Shown here piece after piece: positions 1 through 7,642 of a stretch of DNA of 32,338 nucleotides. Within the stretch, counting starts at the first letter, position 1. Each line of letters opens with the position of its first letter. Location: assembly GCA_030828305.1 (NCBI GenBank), contig JAURCU010000019.1, positions 1 to 32,338 of the forward strand, given 5' to 3'. A model generated the notes under the pieces. That model had not been told where the DNA came from. It was given only the letters and a program-made list of their open reading frames with translations, and made no database searches. Both the position numbers and the translations under genes were made by a program. Source of the DNA: Luteolibacter sp. GTDB lineage: Bacteria > Verrucomicrobiota > Verrucomicrobiia > Verrucomicrobiales > Akkermansiaceae.

Positions 1-692
1 CCAATGTGGATAGGATGCCGAGTGCGGACAACAAGGTGCCCGGCGCGCTCAATGCCACCGGCTTTTACCTATCGGAAGCAGCTCATCCCTATGCTGTGTT
101 CAGGGATGCTGGTTACGAGGTGGTGTTTGCCAGCCCCGAGGGAGGTTTTGCTCCTGTGGATCCAAAGAGTCTGGATCTCAAGGACAAAGAGAATAAGATC
201 TTCTGGGAGGCTCACGGAGTGACCAAACAGGGGCGGGGCGGTGTTGAAGGCACCAAACAGCTATCGGATCTGCAGGCCAAGGACTACGCCGGAATCTACG
301 CCGCTGGCGGTCACGGCACCTGTTGGGATTTCCCCAATAATAGGGAGCTTGCTGATTTTATCTCGAAAATCCACGCCCAGGGCGGTGTGGTTGGCGCGGT
401 GTGCCACGGACCCATGGCCCTGGTGGGCGTGAAGGGGCCAGATGGAAAACCTCTCGTTGCCGGCAAAAAGGTGGCTGTGTTCACCAACGCCGAGGAAAAG
501 GCGGTCAAACTCGATAAAGTGGTACCGCTGCTCCTGCAAAGCGAATTGGAGAAAGCAGGCGCCAGGGTGGTGTTGGCTGATAACTGGTCCGAGAATGCCG
601 TGCGCGATGGTCGCCTGGTGACGGGTCAGAATCCCGCATCCGCCACCAAGTCCGCCAAGTTGTTTGTGGAGGCGCTCAAGGATGCCAAATGA
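1..692 (+). CDS. DJ-1/PfpI family protein (type 1 glutamine amidotransferase fold), 5' truncated
   Basis: The reading frame is open from the window edge (first full codon at 3). The visible N-terminus (NVDRMPSADN) aligns inside the first strand and loop of the family, so the true start lies outside the window. Counting from the GTG at 6, the nucleophile elbow is AVCHGP with Cys133 and His134. A GGHGTCWDFP loop lies at about 101-110 and a conserved acidic residue, Glu24, in YLSEAAHPY. This layout is that of the larger DJ-1/PfpI proteins (Hsp31 or glyoxalase III-like chaperones and deglycases), which act on reactive carbonyls or as stress chaperones; the precise activity cannot be told here. 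The stop codon overlaps an upstream ATG of the next frame (ATGA at 689), so the two genes are probably co-transcribed. Family call is firm, function is inferred. Confidence 0.88.
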   Translation, partial: NVDRMPSADNKVPGALNATGFYLSEAAHPYAVFRDAGYEVVFASPEGGFAPVDPKSLDLKDKENKIFWEAHGVTKQGRGGVEGTKQLSDLQAKDYAGIYAAGGHGTCWDFPNNRELADFISKIHAQGGVVGAVCHGPMALVGVKGPDGKPLVAGKKVAVFTNAEEKAVKLDKVVPLLLQSELEKAGARVVLADNWSENAVRDGRLVTGQNPASATKSAKLFVEALKDAK

Positions 693-742
693 GCGGACAG
701 AAATGGGTTGGCAGTCTGGCCATCTCTCGGCAGGTTTTATTC

Positions 743-1174
743 ATGGACTTTCAAGTGGCGACTCTCTGCGACTATGCTGCGGACTACAACGGCAAGCTGG
801 TCGTTAATGGTACCTTCGATACTCTCGCCGCTCGCCAGCTCCCTGTGGTTCACCCGCATTGTTCGCTGGCCCTTCGAATCTGCTTTACCCCCGAAGATAT
901 CGGGCACCACAAGTTTTCCATCGTCATCATCAATGACGATGGTGAGCCTTTGGATCCAAAGAACATGCCCATAGAACCCGAGTTCGATGTGAAACTTCCC
1001 GAAAACGCCCCATTTATCACCCGCAATATCGTGATGAATCTTCAAGGACTGCGTTTTCCGACAGCGGGCCTCTACTCGCTGGATATTTCCTGCGACGGAG
1101 AACTTTCGGTGCGCCTACCCCTGCGTATTGCCGAGGTCAAGCAGGGTGAGAATGGCCGACCCGGCCTGGGTTGA
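743..1174 (+). CDS. DUF6941-like conserved protein, function unknown
   Basis: A 143-residue protein without signal peptide or membrane segment. The opening MDFQVATLCDYAADYNGKL, and the following strand-rich pattern with NGTFDTLAARQLP, resemble small proteins annotated as DUF6941 in Verrucomicrobia and relatives (from memory; a profile search would settle it). It probably forms a beta-sandwich. I chose ATG 743 because homologues start with MDFQVA. However, the frame is open to ATG 689, which overlaps the preceding stop and has an AAGGA six bases upstream, so an 18-residue N-terminal extension made by translational coupling is possible. It ends directly against the stop of the opposing M20 peptidase gene (1174/1175), leaving no room for a separate terminator. 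No function can be assigned. Confidence 0.8.
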   Translation: MDFQVATLCDYAADYNGKLVVNGTFDTLAARQLPVVHPHCSLALRICFTPEDIGHHKFSIVIINDDGEPLDPKNMPIEPEFDVKLPENAPFITRNIVMNLQGLRFPTAGLYSLDISCDGELSVRLPLRIAEVKQGENGRPGLG

Positions 1175-2302
1175 TTATTCTGCCAAGCTTTTGACGAATT
1201 TTATGAAGAATGCAGCGCCGTCCTTCAGGGCCTCGATGTCGATGTGCTCGTTGACCGTATGGGCCTGATCAATGCTACCCGGCCCGATACAAATGCTCGG
1301 CACGCCACCCTGAGAAAGGTGAGCGGCGTCAGAGAACCAAGGGGCGCTTGCGAGTTTGCTGCCGTTTTGCAGGAGTTGCTGAATACCGGGATTGCTGGCA
1401 TCGGTTTCGAGCGGTGGGTTTTCGTGAGGATTGACGATCTCGATGGGCAGTTCATGGTCAACAATGGTGTCGGCGAGAAGCTTGAGTGCGCCACCCGCCT
1501 TCATCAGCGAAGGAGTGAATCGGATGTCAATTTCGGCCTCGACCAGATCGGGCACGATGTTGGGCCGTGAGCCACCGCGGATGACACCGAAGTTGATGGT
1601 CGAGTGGCCGAGGTCGGGGTGGGTGAACTCGGCCAGCTTGGGCACGAGGTGGCGCTCCAACTGGTTGATGGCACGCGTCAGCTTGAGGATGGCGTTCTCT
1701 CCCTTCTCAGGCATCGAACTGTGTGCGGCCTTGCCAGTGGCGCGCAGCGTCGCCCAGGTCGAGCCCTTGTTCTGGTGAACCACGGTCATGTTGGTGGGCT
1801 CACCGACAATGGCAAAATCATAGTCCCCGCCGTGATTGCGCGCAAATGACTTCGAACCCCACTGTCCACTTTCCTCACCCATGAAAGCGACAAAGTCGAT
1901 GGCGATGGGAAGGTTCTCCAGAATGTCGCGGTTCTCGTGCAGGGACCAAAGCATGGCGGCCATGGGGCCCTTGGTGTCGCTTGCACCACGGCCCCAGAGT
2001 TTGCCGTCGCGGATCTCGCCACTGAAGGGATCGATGGTCATGCCCTCGATGCCTACCGTGTCGAGGTGCGGGCCATACATCATGCGTGGGCGGCCGTCCA
2101 TGGGCGCAAAGCGTGCGATGACGTTGGGCCGTCCGGGTTTGATTTCCTCGAGAGTGACATCAGCGCCAATCGACTCAAGCCAGCCGCTAAGGAAGACGGC
2201 GAGCGTCTCCTCTCCAGTCTCGGAGGTGCCCGGGGTATTGTCAGGATTGACCGAGGGGATGCGGACCAATTGCTGCAGCAGTGTGACAAGGTCCTGACTC
2301 AT
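1175..2302 (-). CDS. M20 family metallopeptidase / amidohydrolase (ArgE/DapE-type)
   Basis: A 375-residue cytosolic zinc hydrolase of the M20 family, which cleaves N-acyl amino acids or small peptides. Visible motifs in order: YGPHLDTV (His and catalytic-base Asp of the first metal motif), GRGASDTKGPMAA (bridging Asp), GEESGQWGSK (catalytic Glu and metal Glu), VGEPT (metal ligand region), a dimerisation domain beginning near AHSSMPEKGENAI, and the C-terminal metal His in QAHTVNEH. Length fits acetylornithine deacetylase, succinyl-diaminopimelate desuccinylase and related enzymes, but nothing nearby fixes the substrate. It follows the coiled-coil membrane protein on the same strand with a 55-nt gap, so the two may share a transcript. 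Family certain, substrate unknown. Confidence 0.9.
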   Translation of the reverse strand: MSQDLVTLLQQLVRIPSVNPDNTPGTSETGEETLAVFLSGWLESIGADVTLEEIKPGRPNVIARFAPMDGRPRMMYGPHLDTVGIEGMTIDPFSGEIRDGKLWGRGASDTKGPMAAMLWSLHENRDILENLPIAIDFVAFMGEESGQWGSKSFARNHGGDYDFAIVGEPTNMTVVHQNKGSTWATLRATGKAAHSSMPEKGENAILKLTRAINQLERHLVPKLAEFTHPDLGHSTINFGVIRGGSRPNIVPDLVEAEIDIRFTPSLMKAGGALKLLADTIVDHELPIEIVNPHENPPLETDASNPGIQQLLQNGSKLASAPWFSDAAHLSQGGVPSICIGPGSIDQAHTVNEHIDIEALKDGAAFFIKFVKSLAE

Positions 2303-2357
2303 GGGGTCAGAGTCGCTTGCGCTCGGAGATCAGGCAAGGAGATTGCATTCGATGCGC

Positions 2358-2861
2358 TTACATCGCGGAGCTGATGCTGCTAAAGCCGCCCGTCATGAGG
2401 TAGGCGGTGCGGGCGATCAGGAGTGCGAAGATCAAGCCTCCCACCACGATCAGTGCAGTGGAACGAACCGCGGGGTGTTCTTCTTCGCGCATGAAGATGG
2501 CAAGTAGGCCTAGGCCGAAGATGCCGGTCCCCACCTGACACAGGAAGCTCCAGATGACTGCTCCATTGGGCAGGGCGGCCAGAGCATTGGTGGCGTGCAG
2601 ACGCTGTTTGGGCAGCTCCTCGCTACTCAGTTCTTCTATTTTCTCACGCAGCTTGGTGATTTTGGCATCATCGGGCTCCTCTTCTTCGTTTAGCTTGTCG
2701 ATTTTTTGATTCAGCTCACTCATCTTGGCTTTGACCGTGGCGGCATCGCCCATGGCATCGACCACGCGGGCTTGCTTGAAGTTGAGAATGACGGACACGG
2801 AACCCATGAGTAGAAAGCCGATCATAAGCATGCCGAAGGCGGAGAATTTGTTGGCGAACAT
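2358..2861 (-). CDS. Membrane protein with N-terminal coiled coil, function unknown
   Basis: A 167-residue protein I do not recognise. Predicted layout: a membrane helix at about 7-27, a strongly charged coiled coil at about 41-88 (heptad-like runs around KAKMSELNQKIDKLNEE and KLREKIEEL), then two more membrane helices at about 101-124 and 134-156. The N-terminal helix plus coiled coil would form a loop outside one face of the membrane, closed by the following hairpin. The start at 2861 is the ATG immediately before the first helix; the frame remains open further upstream to 2954, but that extension would overlap the SDR gene start on the other strand and is not protein-like. No Shine-Dalgarno is visible. 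It lies just upstream of the M20 peptidase on the same strand. Confidence 0.7.
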   Translation of the reverse strand: MFANKFSAFGMLMIGFLLMGSVSVILNFKQARVVDAMGDAATVKAKMSELNQKIDKLNEEEEPDDAKITKLREKIEELSSEELPKQRLHATNALAALPNGAVIWSFLCQVGTGIFGLGLLAIFMREEEHPAVRSTALIVVGGLIFALLIARTAYLMTGGFSSISSAM

Positions 2862-2952
2862 ATGGTTAGACTCTGCGTTCTCGGTCGTGCAGGTCAAGGG
2901 GCAATACTCAATCCCCTGTGGCGAAATGCTCTCCCATGGTGTAGAAGGAGGC

Positions 2953-3747
2953 ATGAATTACGACAGTGTGCTCATCACCGGAGCCTCCTCCGGTCTCGGC
3001 GAGGAGTTTGCCATGCAGTTGGCGCCGCGTTCCCGCCAGTTGGTCTTGGTGGCCCGTCGCGAAAAGATGCTCAAAACCATCGCGGAGCGCATCGTGGAGA
3101 CTAACCCTCATGTGGATGTGCTGATTGAGGTGGCTGATCTTGCCGATGCCGCTGAGCGCGATAGTTTGATGCTGCGCATTGCGCGCCTGGGAATCGTACC
3201 CGACCTGCTCATCAATAATGCGGGGCTGGGTGACTATGGCGAGTTTATCACTGCCGACTGGTCCAAGCTGGAAGCCCAGATCAAGGTCAATGTCGAGGCG
3301 CTGACCCATCTCTCCTATAGAGTAGCCAGCGGTATGGTTGAGAAGGGTAGGGGGGCTATCCTTAATGTGAGCTCCCTGGCGAGTCTGATGCCGATTGCCG
3401 ACTTCGCGGTTTACGCCGCTACCAAGGCTTATGTCACCAGTTTTTCGGAGGCCTTGCGGATCGAACTCAGGGAGCATGGCATTGCGGTGCTGGCCCTTTG
3501 CCCGGGTCCGGTGCACACGGGCTTCGGTGCGGTGGCTCGCCGCGGCGATGGCCATAGGGAAATTCCCGGCCGCGAGTGGTTTTACGTCGAGAAAGAGCAG
3601 GTAGTCGCCGAAGGTCTGGAGGCACTCGAGCGTGGCAAGGCGAGGCACTTCCCTCATTTTAAGACGGCTGCCGCGGCACTGGTGATTGCAGCCGTGCCCA
3701 TGGTGTTGATGCGCTTGGCAATGAGTTCGAGGCCGCGCAAACAATAA
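2953..3747 (+). CDS. SDR family NAD(P)-dependent oxidoreductase
   Basis: A 264-residue classical short-chain dehydrogenase. The Rossmann nucleotide loop TGASSGLG is at 9-16, a VARRE stretch at 33-37 (arginines after strand 2 suggest NADPH), NNAG at 88-91, and the catalytic Ser141, Tyr154 and Lys158 (YAATK). PGPVHTG at 184-190 is the usual post-catalytic loop. The C-terminus carries a hydrophobic stretch (AAAALVIAAVPMVLMRLAM) ending in basic residues, so the enzyme may be membrane attached, like the DltE/YqjQ-type SDRs. The start at 2953 fits family alignments. An AAGGAGG lies almost directly against it, with one base of spacing, which is unusually close. Substrate unknown. Confidence 0.9.
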   Translation: MNYDSVLITGASSGLGEEFAMQLAPRSRQLVLVARREKMLKTIAERIVETNPHVDVLIEVADLADAAERDSLMLRIARLGIVPDLLINNAGLGDYGEFITADWSKLEAQIKVNVEALTHLSYRVASGMVEKGRGAILNVSSLASLMPIADFAVYAATKAYVTSFSEALRIELREHGIAVLALCPGPVHTGFGAVARRGDGHREIPGREWFYVEKEQVVAEGLEALERGKARHFPHFKTAAAALVIAAVPMVLMRLAMSSRPRKQ

Positions 3748-3769
3748 GACCTGCAGGTCCTATAGGACC
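3748..3769. repeat. Two overlapping perfect palindromes in the SDR/aminopeptidase gap
   Basis: GACCTGCAGGTC (3748-3759) and GGTCCTATAGGACC (3756-3769) share the bases GGTC, so only one of the two hairpins can form at a time. They lie directly behind the SDR stop in the gap between two convergent genes, where a two-way transcription stop would be expected. There is no T-run, so classic intrinsic termination is not shown. Confidence 0.5.
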
Positions 3770-3816
3770 CACCAGTCCTATCCTGCGATCGATCTCTTCA
3801 GCCCCGCCAGGGAATG

Positions 3817-3847
3817 ACGAAGCACCAAGCACAAGGCACGAAGCACC
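3817..3847. repeat. Heptanucleotide array (ACGAAGC-type units)
   Basis: Four consecutive 7-bp units, the first ACGAAGC and the second ACCAAGC, then a variant and a return to ACGAAGC, followed by a partial unit. The same unit recurs at 13556-13569. It lies between the convergent SDR and M29 genes, just outside the M29 stop codon. Confidence 0.65.
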
Positions 3848-3862
3848 GGTCGCGTCAGCGAC

Positions 3863-4963
3863 CTACCCATTCAAACCCGCCATCGACTTCGGCAGGAACT
3901 TGCCGTCCTTGCGCACGAGTTTGCCGTCGAAGTACATCTCGCCGCCGCCGTAGTCCTTGCGCTGGATGTTGACGATGTCCCAGTGGACCTGTGAGCGGTT
4001 GCCGTTGTCGGCGTCCTCGTAGGCCTGGCCGGGGGTGAAATGAAAGGAGCCGCCGATTTTTTCGTCAAAGAGGATGTCGCGCATGGGTTCGCGGATGACG
4101 GGGTTTACGCCGAGGGCGAACTCGCCGATGTAGCGGGCACCCGCATCGGTATCGAGAATCTTGTTGAGGGCCTTGGTCTTGTCGCCAGCGGTGGCCTTGA
4201 CAATCTTGCCCTTGGAGAACTCGAAGCGGATGTTGTCGAAGGCGATGCCCTGAAAGATGGTCGGCGCGTTGTAGGTGACGTAACCCTCGACCGAATCCTT
4301 CACGGGAGAGGTGAAGACCTCGCCGTCGGGGATGTTGTAGTTGCCGGCTGAAATCAGGGTGGGGATGCCCTTGATGGAGAAATGAAGGTCGGTGAGCGGT
4401 CCCTTGATGTGGACCTTGTCGGTCTTGTTCATCAGGCGCTTGAGTGCGGTCATGGGTTTGACCAGGGAGCCGTAGTCGAAAAGGCAGACATCGAAGAAGA
4501 AGTCCTCGAATTTTTCGGTGCTCATGTCGGCCTGCTGGGCCATGGACGAAGTGGGCCAGCGCAGCACACACCACCTGGTCTTTTTGACGCGGTGGTCGGT
4601 GACCTTGCGCATCTGCTTCATGGCCAAGGCCATGTTCTTGGACGGTACATCGGAGAGCTCGGAGATGTTGTCGCTGCCGCGGATGGCGAGGTAGGCATCC
4701 ATGTCCTTCATCTCGTTGAGTAAGTGCTTGCTGATGAGCTTGTACTGGTCCTCGGTGGCGCCCCTGAGCATCTCGCGGGTGATGCGGCCGTGGGCCAGGC
4801 GCAGCAGCGGGATGGCACCTCGCTTGCGGGTCTCGCGGATCAGGGCCACGCCCATGGCATCGGGGATATCACCGAGATCGAGGAGTATTTTTTCTCCCTT
4901 CTTGAGGTTGCAGGAATATCCAATGAGTTGCTTGGCGAGGGCTTTGATGCGCGGGTCGGTCAT
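3863..4963 (-). CDS. M29 family aminopeptidase (thermophilic-type metallopeptidase)
   Basis: A 366-residue protein matching the M29 aminopeptidases (AmpS/AmpT group), two-metal exopeptidases that remove N-terminal residues from peptides in the cytosol. The visible ligand motifs are those of the family: DGEVFTSP (Glu), [11 protein letters not shown] (Glu), [13 protein letters not shown] (His) and QVHWDIV (the His-x-Asp pair). The start at 4963 (MTDPRIK) is chosen because it fits the family N-terminus and has GGAAG nine bases upstream; a TTG at 4990 is also in frame. The purN coding region begins on the opposite strand within 100 bp, so the two genes are divergent. Confidence 0.88.
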   Translation of the reverse strand: MTDPRIKALAKQLIGYSCNLKKGEKILLDLGDIPDAMGVALIRETRKRGAIPLLRLAHGRITREMLRGATEDQYKLISKHLLNEMKDMDAYLAIRGSDNISELSDVPSKNMALAMKQMRKVTDHRVKKTRWCVLRWPTSSMAQQADMSTEKFEDFFFDVCLFDYGSLVKPMTALKRLMNKTDKVHIKGPLTDLHFSIKGIPTLISAGNYNIPDGEVFTSPVKDSVEGYVTYNAPTIFQGIAFDNIRFEFSKGKIVKATAGDKTKALNKILDTDAGARYIGEFALGVNPVIREPMRDILFDEKIGGSFHFTPGQAYEDADNGNRSQVHWDIVNIQRKDYGGGEMYFDGKLVRKDGKFLPKSMAGLNG

Positions 4964-5062
4964 GCACAGATGCTTCCACGGCGAAATCAAGATTCAAGCA
5001 TGCAGTTGCATTTGGGCACAAAGGCGGTTGCCGAGACTGTCCGAAATCGGTACACCGGGGCC

Positions 5063-5632
5063 ATGGTTCTGGGAATTCTTGGCTCGGGCTCCGGCTCCAA
5101 CATGCAGGCGATCCTCGATGCGATCGAAGCCGGCAGTCTTGACGCCAGCATTTCACTGGTGCTCTCAGACCATGAGAATGCCACCATTCTCGAGCGCGCC
5201 GCGAAACGGGGTATTCCCACCGGAGTAATCGACTGCGCCGGCTTCAAAACCAAGTTTCCACTCGAGGCTCAGATCCAAACCGCTAAGCGCCTCAAGGAGG
5301 CAGGGGTCGAGTTGGTCTGTCTCGCGGGCTTCCTGCGCCTTGTGAAGCGTCCGCTGCTCGACGCCTTTCCTGAGCGCATCATGAACGTGCACCCTGCCCT
5401 GCTGCCGGCATTTCCCGGGCTGGATGCCTGGAAACAGGCTCTTGAGGCTGGAGTGGAAGAAACCGGCTGCACTGTGCACTACGTGGACGAGGGCATGGAT
5501 ACCGGCCCGACTATTTTGCAGGAGACCGTGCCGGTCTTGCCGGGTGATACGGCTGAAAGCCTTCATGCGAGAATTCAGGAGGTAGAGCATCGCTTGTATC
5601 CGGAGGCGATCAAGAAAGTCATGGGTCAATAG
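5063..5632 (+). CDS. purN: Phosphoribosylglycinamide formyltransferase
   Basis: A 189-residue GAR transformylase, which transfers a formyl group from 10-formyltetrahydrofolate to glycinamide ribonucleotide in step 3 of purine synthesis. It opens with the phosphate-binding GSGSGSNMQAI at 7-17. The catalytic set is present: Asn108 and His110 in NVHPALLP, and Asp146 in DEGMDTGP, equivalent to Asn106, His108 and Asp144 of E. coli PurN. Folate-loop residues GFLRLV at 89-94 also match. The start at 5063 follows GGGG; an upstream in-frame ATG at 5000 would add 21 residues not typical of the family. The methyltransferase gene starts two bases after the stop, implying one transcript. Confidence 0.93.
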   Translation: MVLGILGSGSGSNMQAILDAIEAGSLDASISLVLSDHENATILERAAKRGIPTGVIDCAGFKTKFPLEAQIQTAKRLKEAGVELVCLAGFLRLVKRPLLDAFPERIMNVHPALLPAFPGLDAWKQALEAGVEETGCTVHYVDEGMDTGPTILQETVPVLPGDTAESLHARIQEVEHRLYPEAIKKVMGQ

Positions 5633-5634
5633 TC

Positions 5635-6465
5635 ATGAGTGATGTGGTTTCCAAAGGACTGAATCTCATTCATGGTGATTGTCTGGAGGTTTTGCCGACT
5701 CTTGAGGAGAGATCCTTCGATCTTGTGGTGACTTCTCCACCTTACAACATCGGCATTGATTATAGCAGCTACGAGGATGGGGGTTCGCGCGAGGAATTTC
5801 TTGAATGGTGTCTTCAGTGGGCGGCGGAGTTGAAGCGAGTGATGGCCGATGATGCTTCCTTCTTTCTCAACGTGGGTGCGGCTCCCTCCAACCCGCTATT
5901 GCCTCATCAGTTGCTTCTGGCGTTGACCGATGGAGCCGAGCCGCTTTTTGTGCTGCAGAATACCTTCCACTGGGTGAAGTCCATCACGGTGGAGACCCGT
6001 GAGGGAGAATCCATCAGCGCGGGTCACTTTAAACCGATCAACTCCAAGCGCTTCGTCAACGATTGCCATGAGTATGTCTACCATCTGACCAAGGACGGCA
6101 AGGTTTCCGTCGATCGCAAGGCGGCCGGTGTGCCTTATGTCGACAAGTCCAATATCGGACGCTGGGGCCATAGCGAGGGCGAGGATCTGCGCTGTCGCGG
6201 CAACACCTGGTTCATACCCTACGACACAATCCGCTCACGTGAAGAGCAGCGCCCGCATCCGGCGACCTTTCCCGTGGCCTTGGCTGAGCGCTGCATCCGA
6301 CTCCATGGCAGGGGGCCAAAAACTCGAATGATTGATCCCTTTCTGGGTATTGGCAGCACGGCGATTGCAGCAAAACATGCTGGTGCAGAGTCGTTTGTAG
6401 GAATTGAGATCGACGAGAGCTACCTCGCTGCGGCGCTTGAGCGGCTCAAGCTGATCGATGCCTGA
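5635..6465 (+). CDS. Orphan site-specific DNA methyltransferase, beta class (N4-cytosine or N6-adenine)
   Basis: A 276-residue S-adenosylmethionine-dependent DNA methyltransferase of the N6_N4 family. The catalytic motif IV, TSPPY at 33-37, precedes the SAM-binding motif I region (DPFLGIGST from 234, then GIEID), which is the beta-class order. The S-P-P-Y form is more frequent in N4-cytosine enzymes than the D-P-P-Y typical of N6-adenine ones, but that does not decide it. The target recognition region should be the middle portion (about 90-200). No restriction endonuclease, specificity subunit or Vsr-type gene lies nearby: purN is upstream by two bases and mscS overlaps the end by 8 bp. It therefore looks like a solitary methyltransferase embedded in a housekeeping operon. 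Confidence 0.9.
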   Translation: MSDVVSKGLNLIHGDCLEVLPTLEERSFDLVVTSPPYNIGIDYSSYEDGGSREEFLEWCLQWAAELKRVMADDASFFLNVGAAPSNPLLPHQLLLALTDGAEPLFVLQNTFHWVKSITVETREGESISAGHFKPINSKRFVNDCHEYVYHLTKDGKVSVDRKAAGVPYVDKSNIGRWGHSEGEDLRCRGNTWFIPYDTIRSREEQRPHPATFPVALAERCIRLHGRGPKTRMIDPFLGIGSTAIAAKHAGAESFVGIEIDESYLAAALERLKLIDA

Positions 6466-7354
6466 TTTTTCCGTGGCACTTGTTCTGCTTCATGTTTCAT
6501 TGAGCCCAACCCTATCCATGCCCATGCAATTACCTTTACTCGCCACCTCCTATACTCCTGAGCGCATCCTCGATCTGACCATTACCTATGGGCTCAAGGT
6601 CTTGTTTGCATTTGTCATCTTTTTCGCCGGCAAGGCCATAGCTGGCTTCATTCGCAAGGCCGTGTATGGGGGCATGACCAAGCGTGAAGTCGATCCCACC
6701 TTGGTATCCTTTGGCAGTAGCCTGCTCTATTACTTGCTCATGGTGGTGGTGATCATTGCCGCCATCCAGCAACTCGGTTTCCAAACCACATCCTTGGTGG
6801 CTATCATCGGCGCCGCCGGTCTGGCCGTGGGTTTGGCCCTTCAGGGCTCGCTATCCAACTTTGCTTCGGGCGTGCTTCTCATTCTGTTCCGTCCATTCCA
6901 AGTGGGTGATGTGATCGAGACCGCCGGCCACGTCGGTTCGGTCAAGGAGATCGGTATTCTCATGACCATCATGACCACTGGAGACAACCGCAAGATCGTC
7001 ATGCCCAATTCGGCGGTCATGGGCGGCACCATCATCAATATCACCGCCAATGAAACCCGCCGTGTGGACATGACGGTGGGCGTCAGCTACTCAGAGGATC
7101 TTGATAAAGTGCAGGATATCATTCTCGATGTGCTAAAGGCAGATGAGCGCGTTCTTGCTGACCCTGCTCCTCAGGTCGTAGTGGGTGAGCTTGCCGACAA
7201 CAGCGTGAATTTCAGCGTGCGGCCCTGGTGCAAGAAGGAAGACTACTCGGGTGTGTTCTTCGACTTCCAAAAGACCATCAAACAGCGTCTCGACAAGGAA
7301 GGTGTCTCCATTCCCTTCCCACAGCAGGAGGTCCACGTGCATCAAGTTTCCTGA
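6458..7354 (+). CDS. mscS: Small-conductance mechanosensitive channel, MscS family
   Basis: A 298-residue inner-membrane channel that opens on membrane tension to release solutes after osmotic downshock. Three membrane helices are visible. The last is the pore helix, IGAAGLAVGLALQGSL followed by SNFASGVLL, with the alternating Gly/Ala packing of E. coli MscS. The beta domain follows (LFRPFQVGDVIE, MPNSAVMGGTIIN), then the alpha-beta cytoplasmic cage ending ISFPYPQ-like (VSIPFPQQEVHV). Length matches the short MscS type. The start is uncertain: ATG 6458 overlaps the methyltransferase by 8 bp, while ATG 6518 (MPMQLPLL) would give a protein closer to the usual N-terminus. Neither has a Shine-Dalgarno. 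Two hairpins follow the stop. Confidence 0.92.
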   Translation: MPDFSVALVLLHVSLSPTLSMPMQLPLLATSYTPERILDLTITYGLKVLFAFVIFFAGKAIAGFIRKAVYGGMTKREVDPTLVSFGSSLLYYLLMVVVIIAAIQQLGFQTTSLVAIIGAAGLAVGLALQGSLSNFASGVLLILFRPFQVGDVIETAGHVGSVKEIGILMTIMTTGDNRKIVMPNSAVMGGTIINITANETRRVDMTVGVSYSEDLDKVQDIILDVLKADERVLADPAPQVVVGELADNSVNFSVRPWCKKEDYSGVFFDFQKTIKQRLDKEGVSIPFPQQEVHVHQVS

Positions 7355-7369
7355 GGCGCGATGCGCCTC
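7353..7369 (+). terminator. Hairpin at the mscS stop codon
   Basis: GAGGCGC and GCGCCTC form a perfect 7-bp stem with a GAT loop, starting on the last two bases of the mscS stop codon. It lacks a long T-run (only TT in the following GTTCC), so it may pause rather than end transcription, or act with the second hairpin about 20 bases on. Confidence 0.45.
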
Positions 7370-7389
7370 GTTCCTGGTTCCTAGTTAAA

Positions 7390-7415
7390 GCCCGACACGC
7401 TTCGCGTTGTCGGGC
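7390..7415 (+). terminator. GC-rich hairpin behind mscS
   Basis: GCCCGACACGC pairs with GCGTTGTCGGGC across a TTC loop, with one bulged T, and is preceded by AAA and followed by TTCCT. It is a good candidate terminator for the purN-methyltransferase-mscS transcript, though the T-tract is weak. The stem sequence resembles the hairpins at 10830 and 32097. Confidence 0.45.
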
Positions 7416-7423
7416 TTCCTGCT

Positions 7424-7531
7424 GTAGCGGCAACAACCGAAGGCCCAGCGAGCAATGTGAGCTGGGATATCATCCCAACCAGCCTCGGAGGAGGCTGCAC
7501 CTTTTGTGGATCAAGTGGAACGAGATCAGTC
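7424..7531 (-). repeat. Structured three-copy repeat, copy A
   Basis: Read on the minus strand it starts with a TGATCTCG...ATCCAC box (7528-7506), then 8 nt, then a 7-bp hairpin closed by C-G (AGCCTC loop CTCC GAGGCT, 7497-7480), then a second hairpin (CCCAGC/GCTGGG, 7466-7444) and a conserved CGGTTGTT-like tail. The other copies are at 8999 and 14581. The hairpin sequence differs between copies but pairing is kept. Confidence 0.6.
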
Positions 7532-7616
7532 CATGACCGCCGAGGCTCATCGGGCGGCGGCCATAAGCCGCCAACTAAGAACCAGGAACCAGCTGCCTCC
7601 CAATTTGGTTTCCATT

Positions 7617-7642
7617 GCAGCTGATCGCTGATAGGCAGCTGC
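7617..7642 (+). promoter_or_regulatory. Inverted repeat immediately before the acyltransferase start
   Basis: GCAGCTG (7617-7623) and CAGCTGC (7636-7642) can pair with a 12-base loop ending exactly at the ATG at 7643. No Shine-Dalgarno is present. If the mRNA includes this stretch, the hairpin would enclose the ribosome landing area and could tune translation; it could equally be chance. Confidence 0.25.

Larger units (their letters stand above)
7370..7593. repeat. Composite intergenic element bounded by inverted heptamer arrays
   Basis: The left edge begins GTTCCTGGTTCCTAGTT (7370-7386). The right edge, 7573-7589, read on the opposite strand, is GTTCCTGGTTCTTAGTT: 16 of 17 bases match in inverted orientation. 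Both ends are built from 7-bp units. The interior holds a GC hairpin (7390-7415) and one copy of the structured repeat described at 7424-7531. No open frame of note. The shape is that of a miniature inverted-repeat element, but no target-site duplication was recognised. Confidence 0.55.

Noticed and set aside
2908-3744. 278-residue minus-strand frame across the SDR gene
   Set aside because: The SDR frame has every family motif in order; the antisense product has none.
4040-4723. Long + strand frames opposite the M29 aminopeptidase
   Set aside because: They are antisense shadows of a clear gene on the minus strand, with Gly/Val/Asp-rich composition from codon complementarity and no domain sense.
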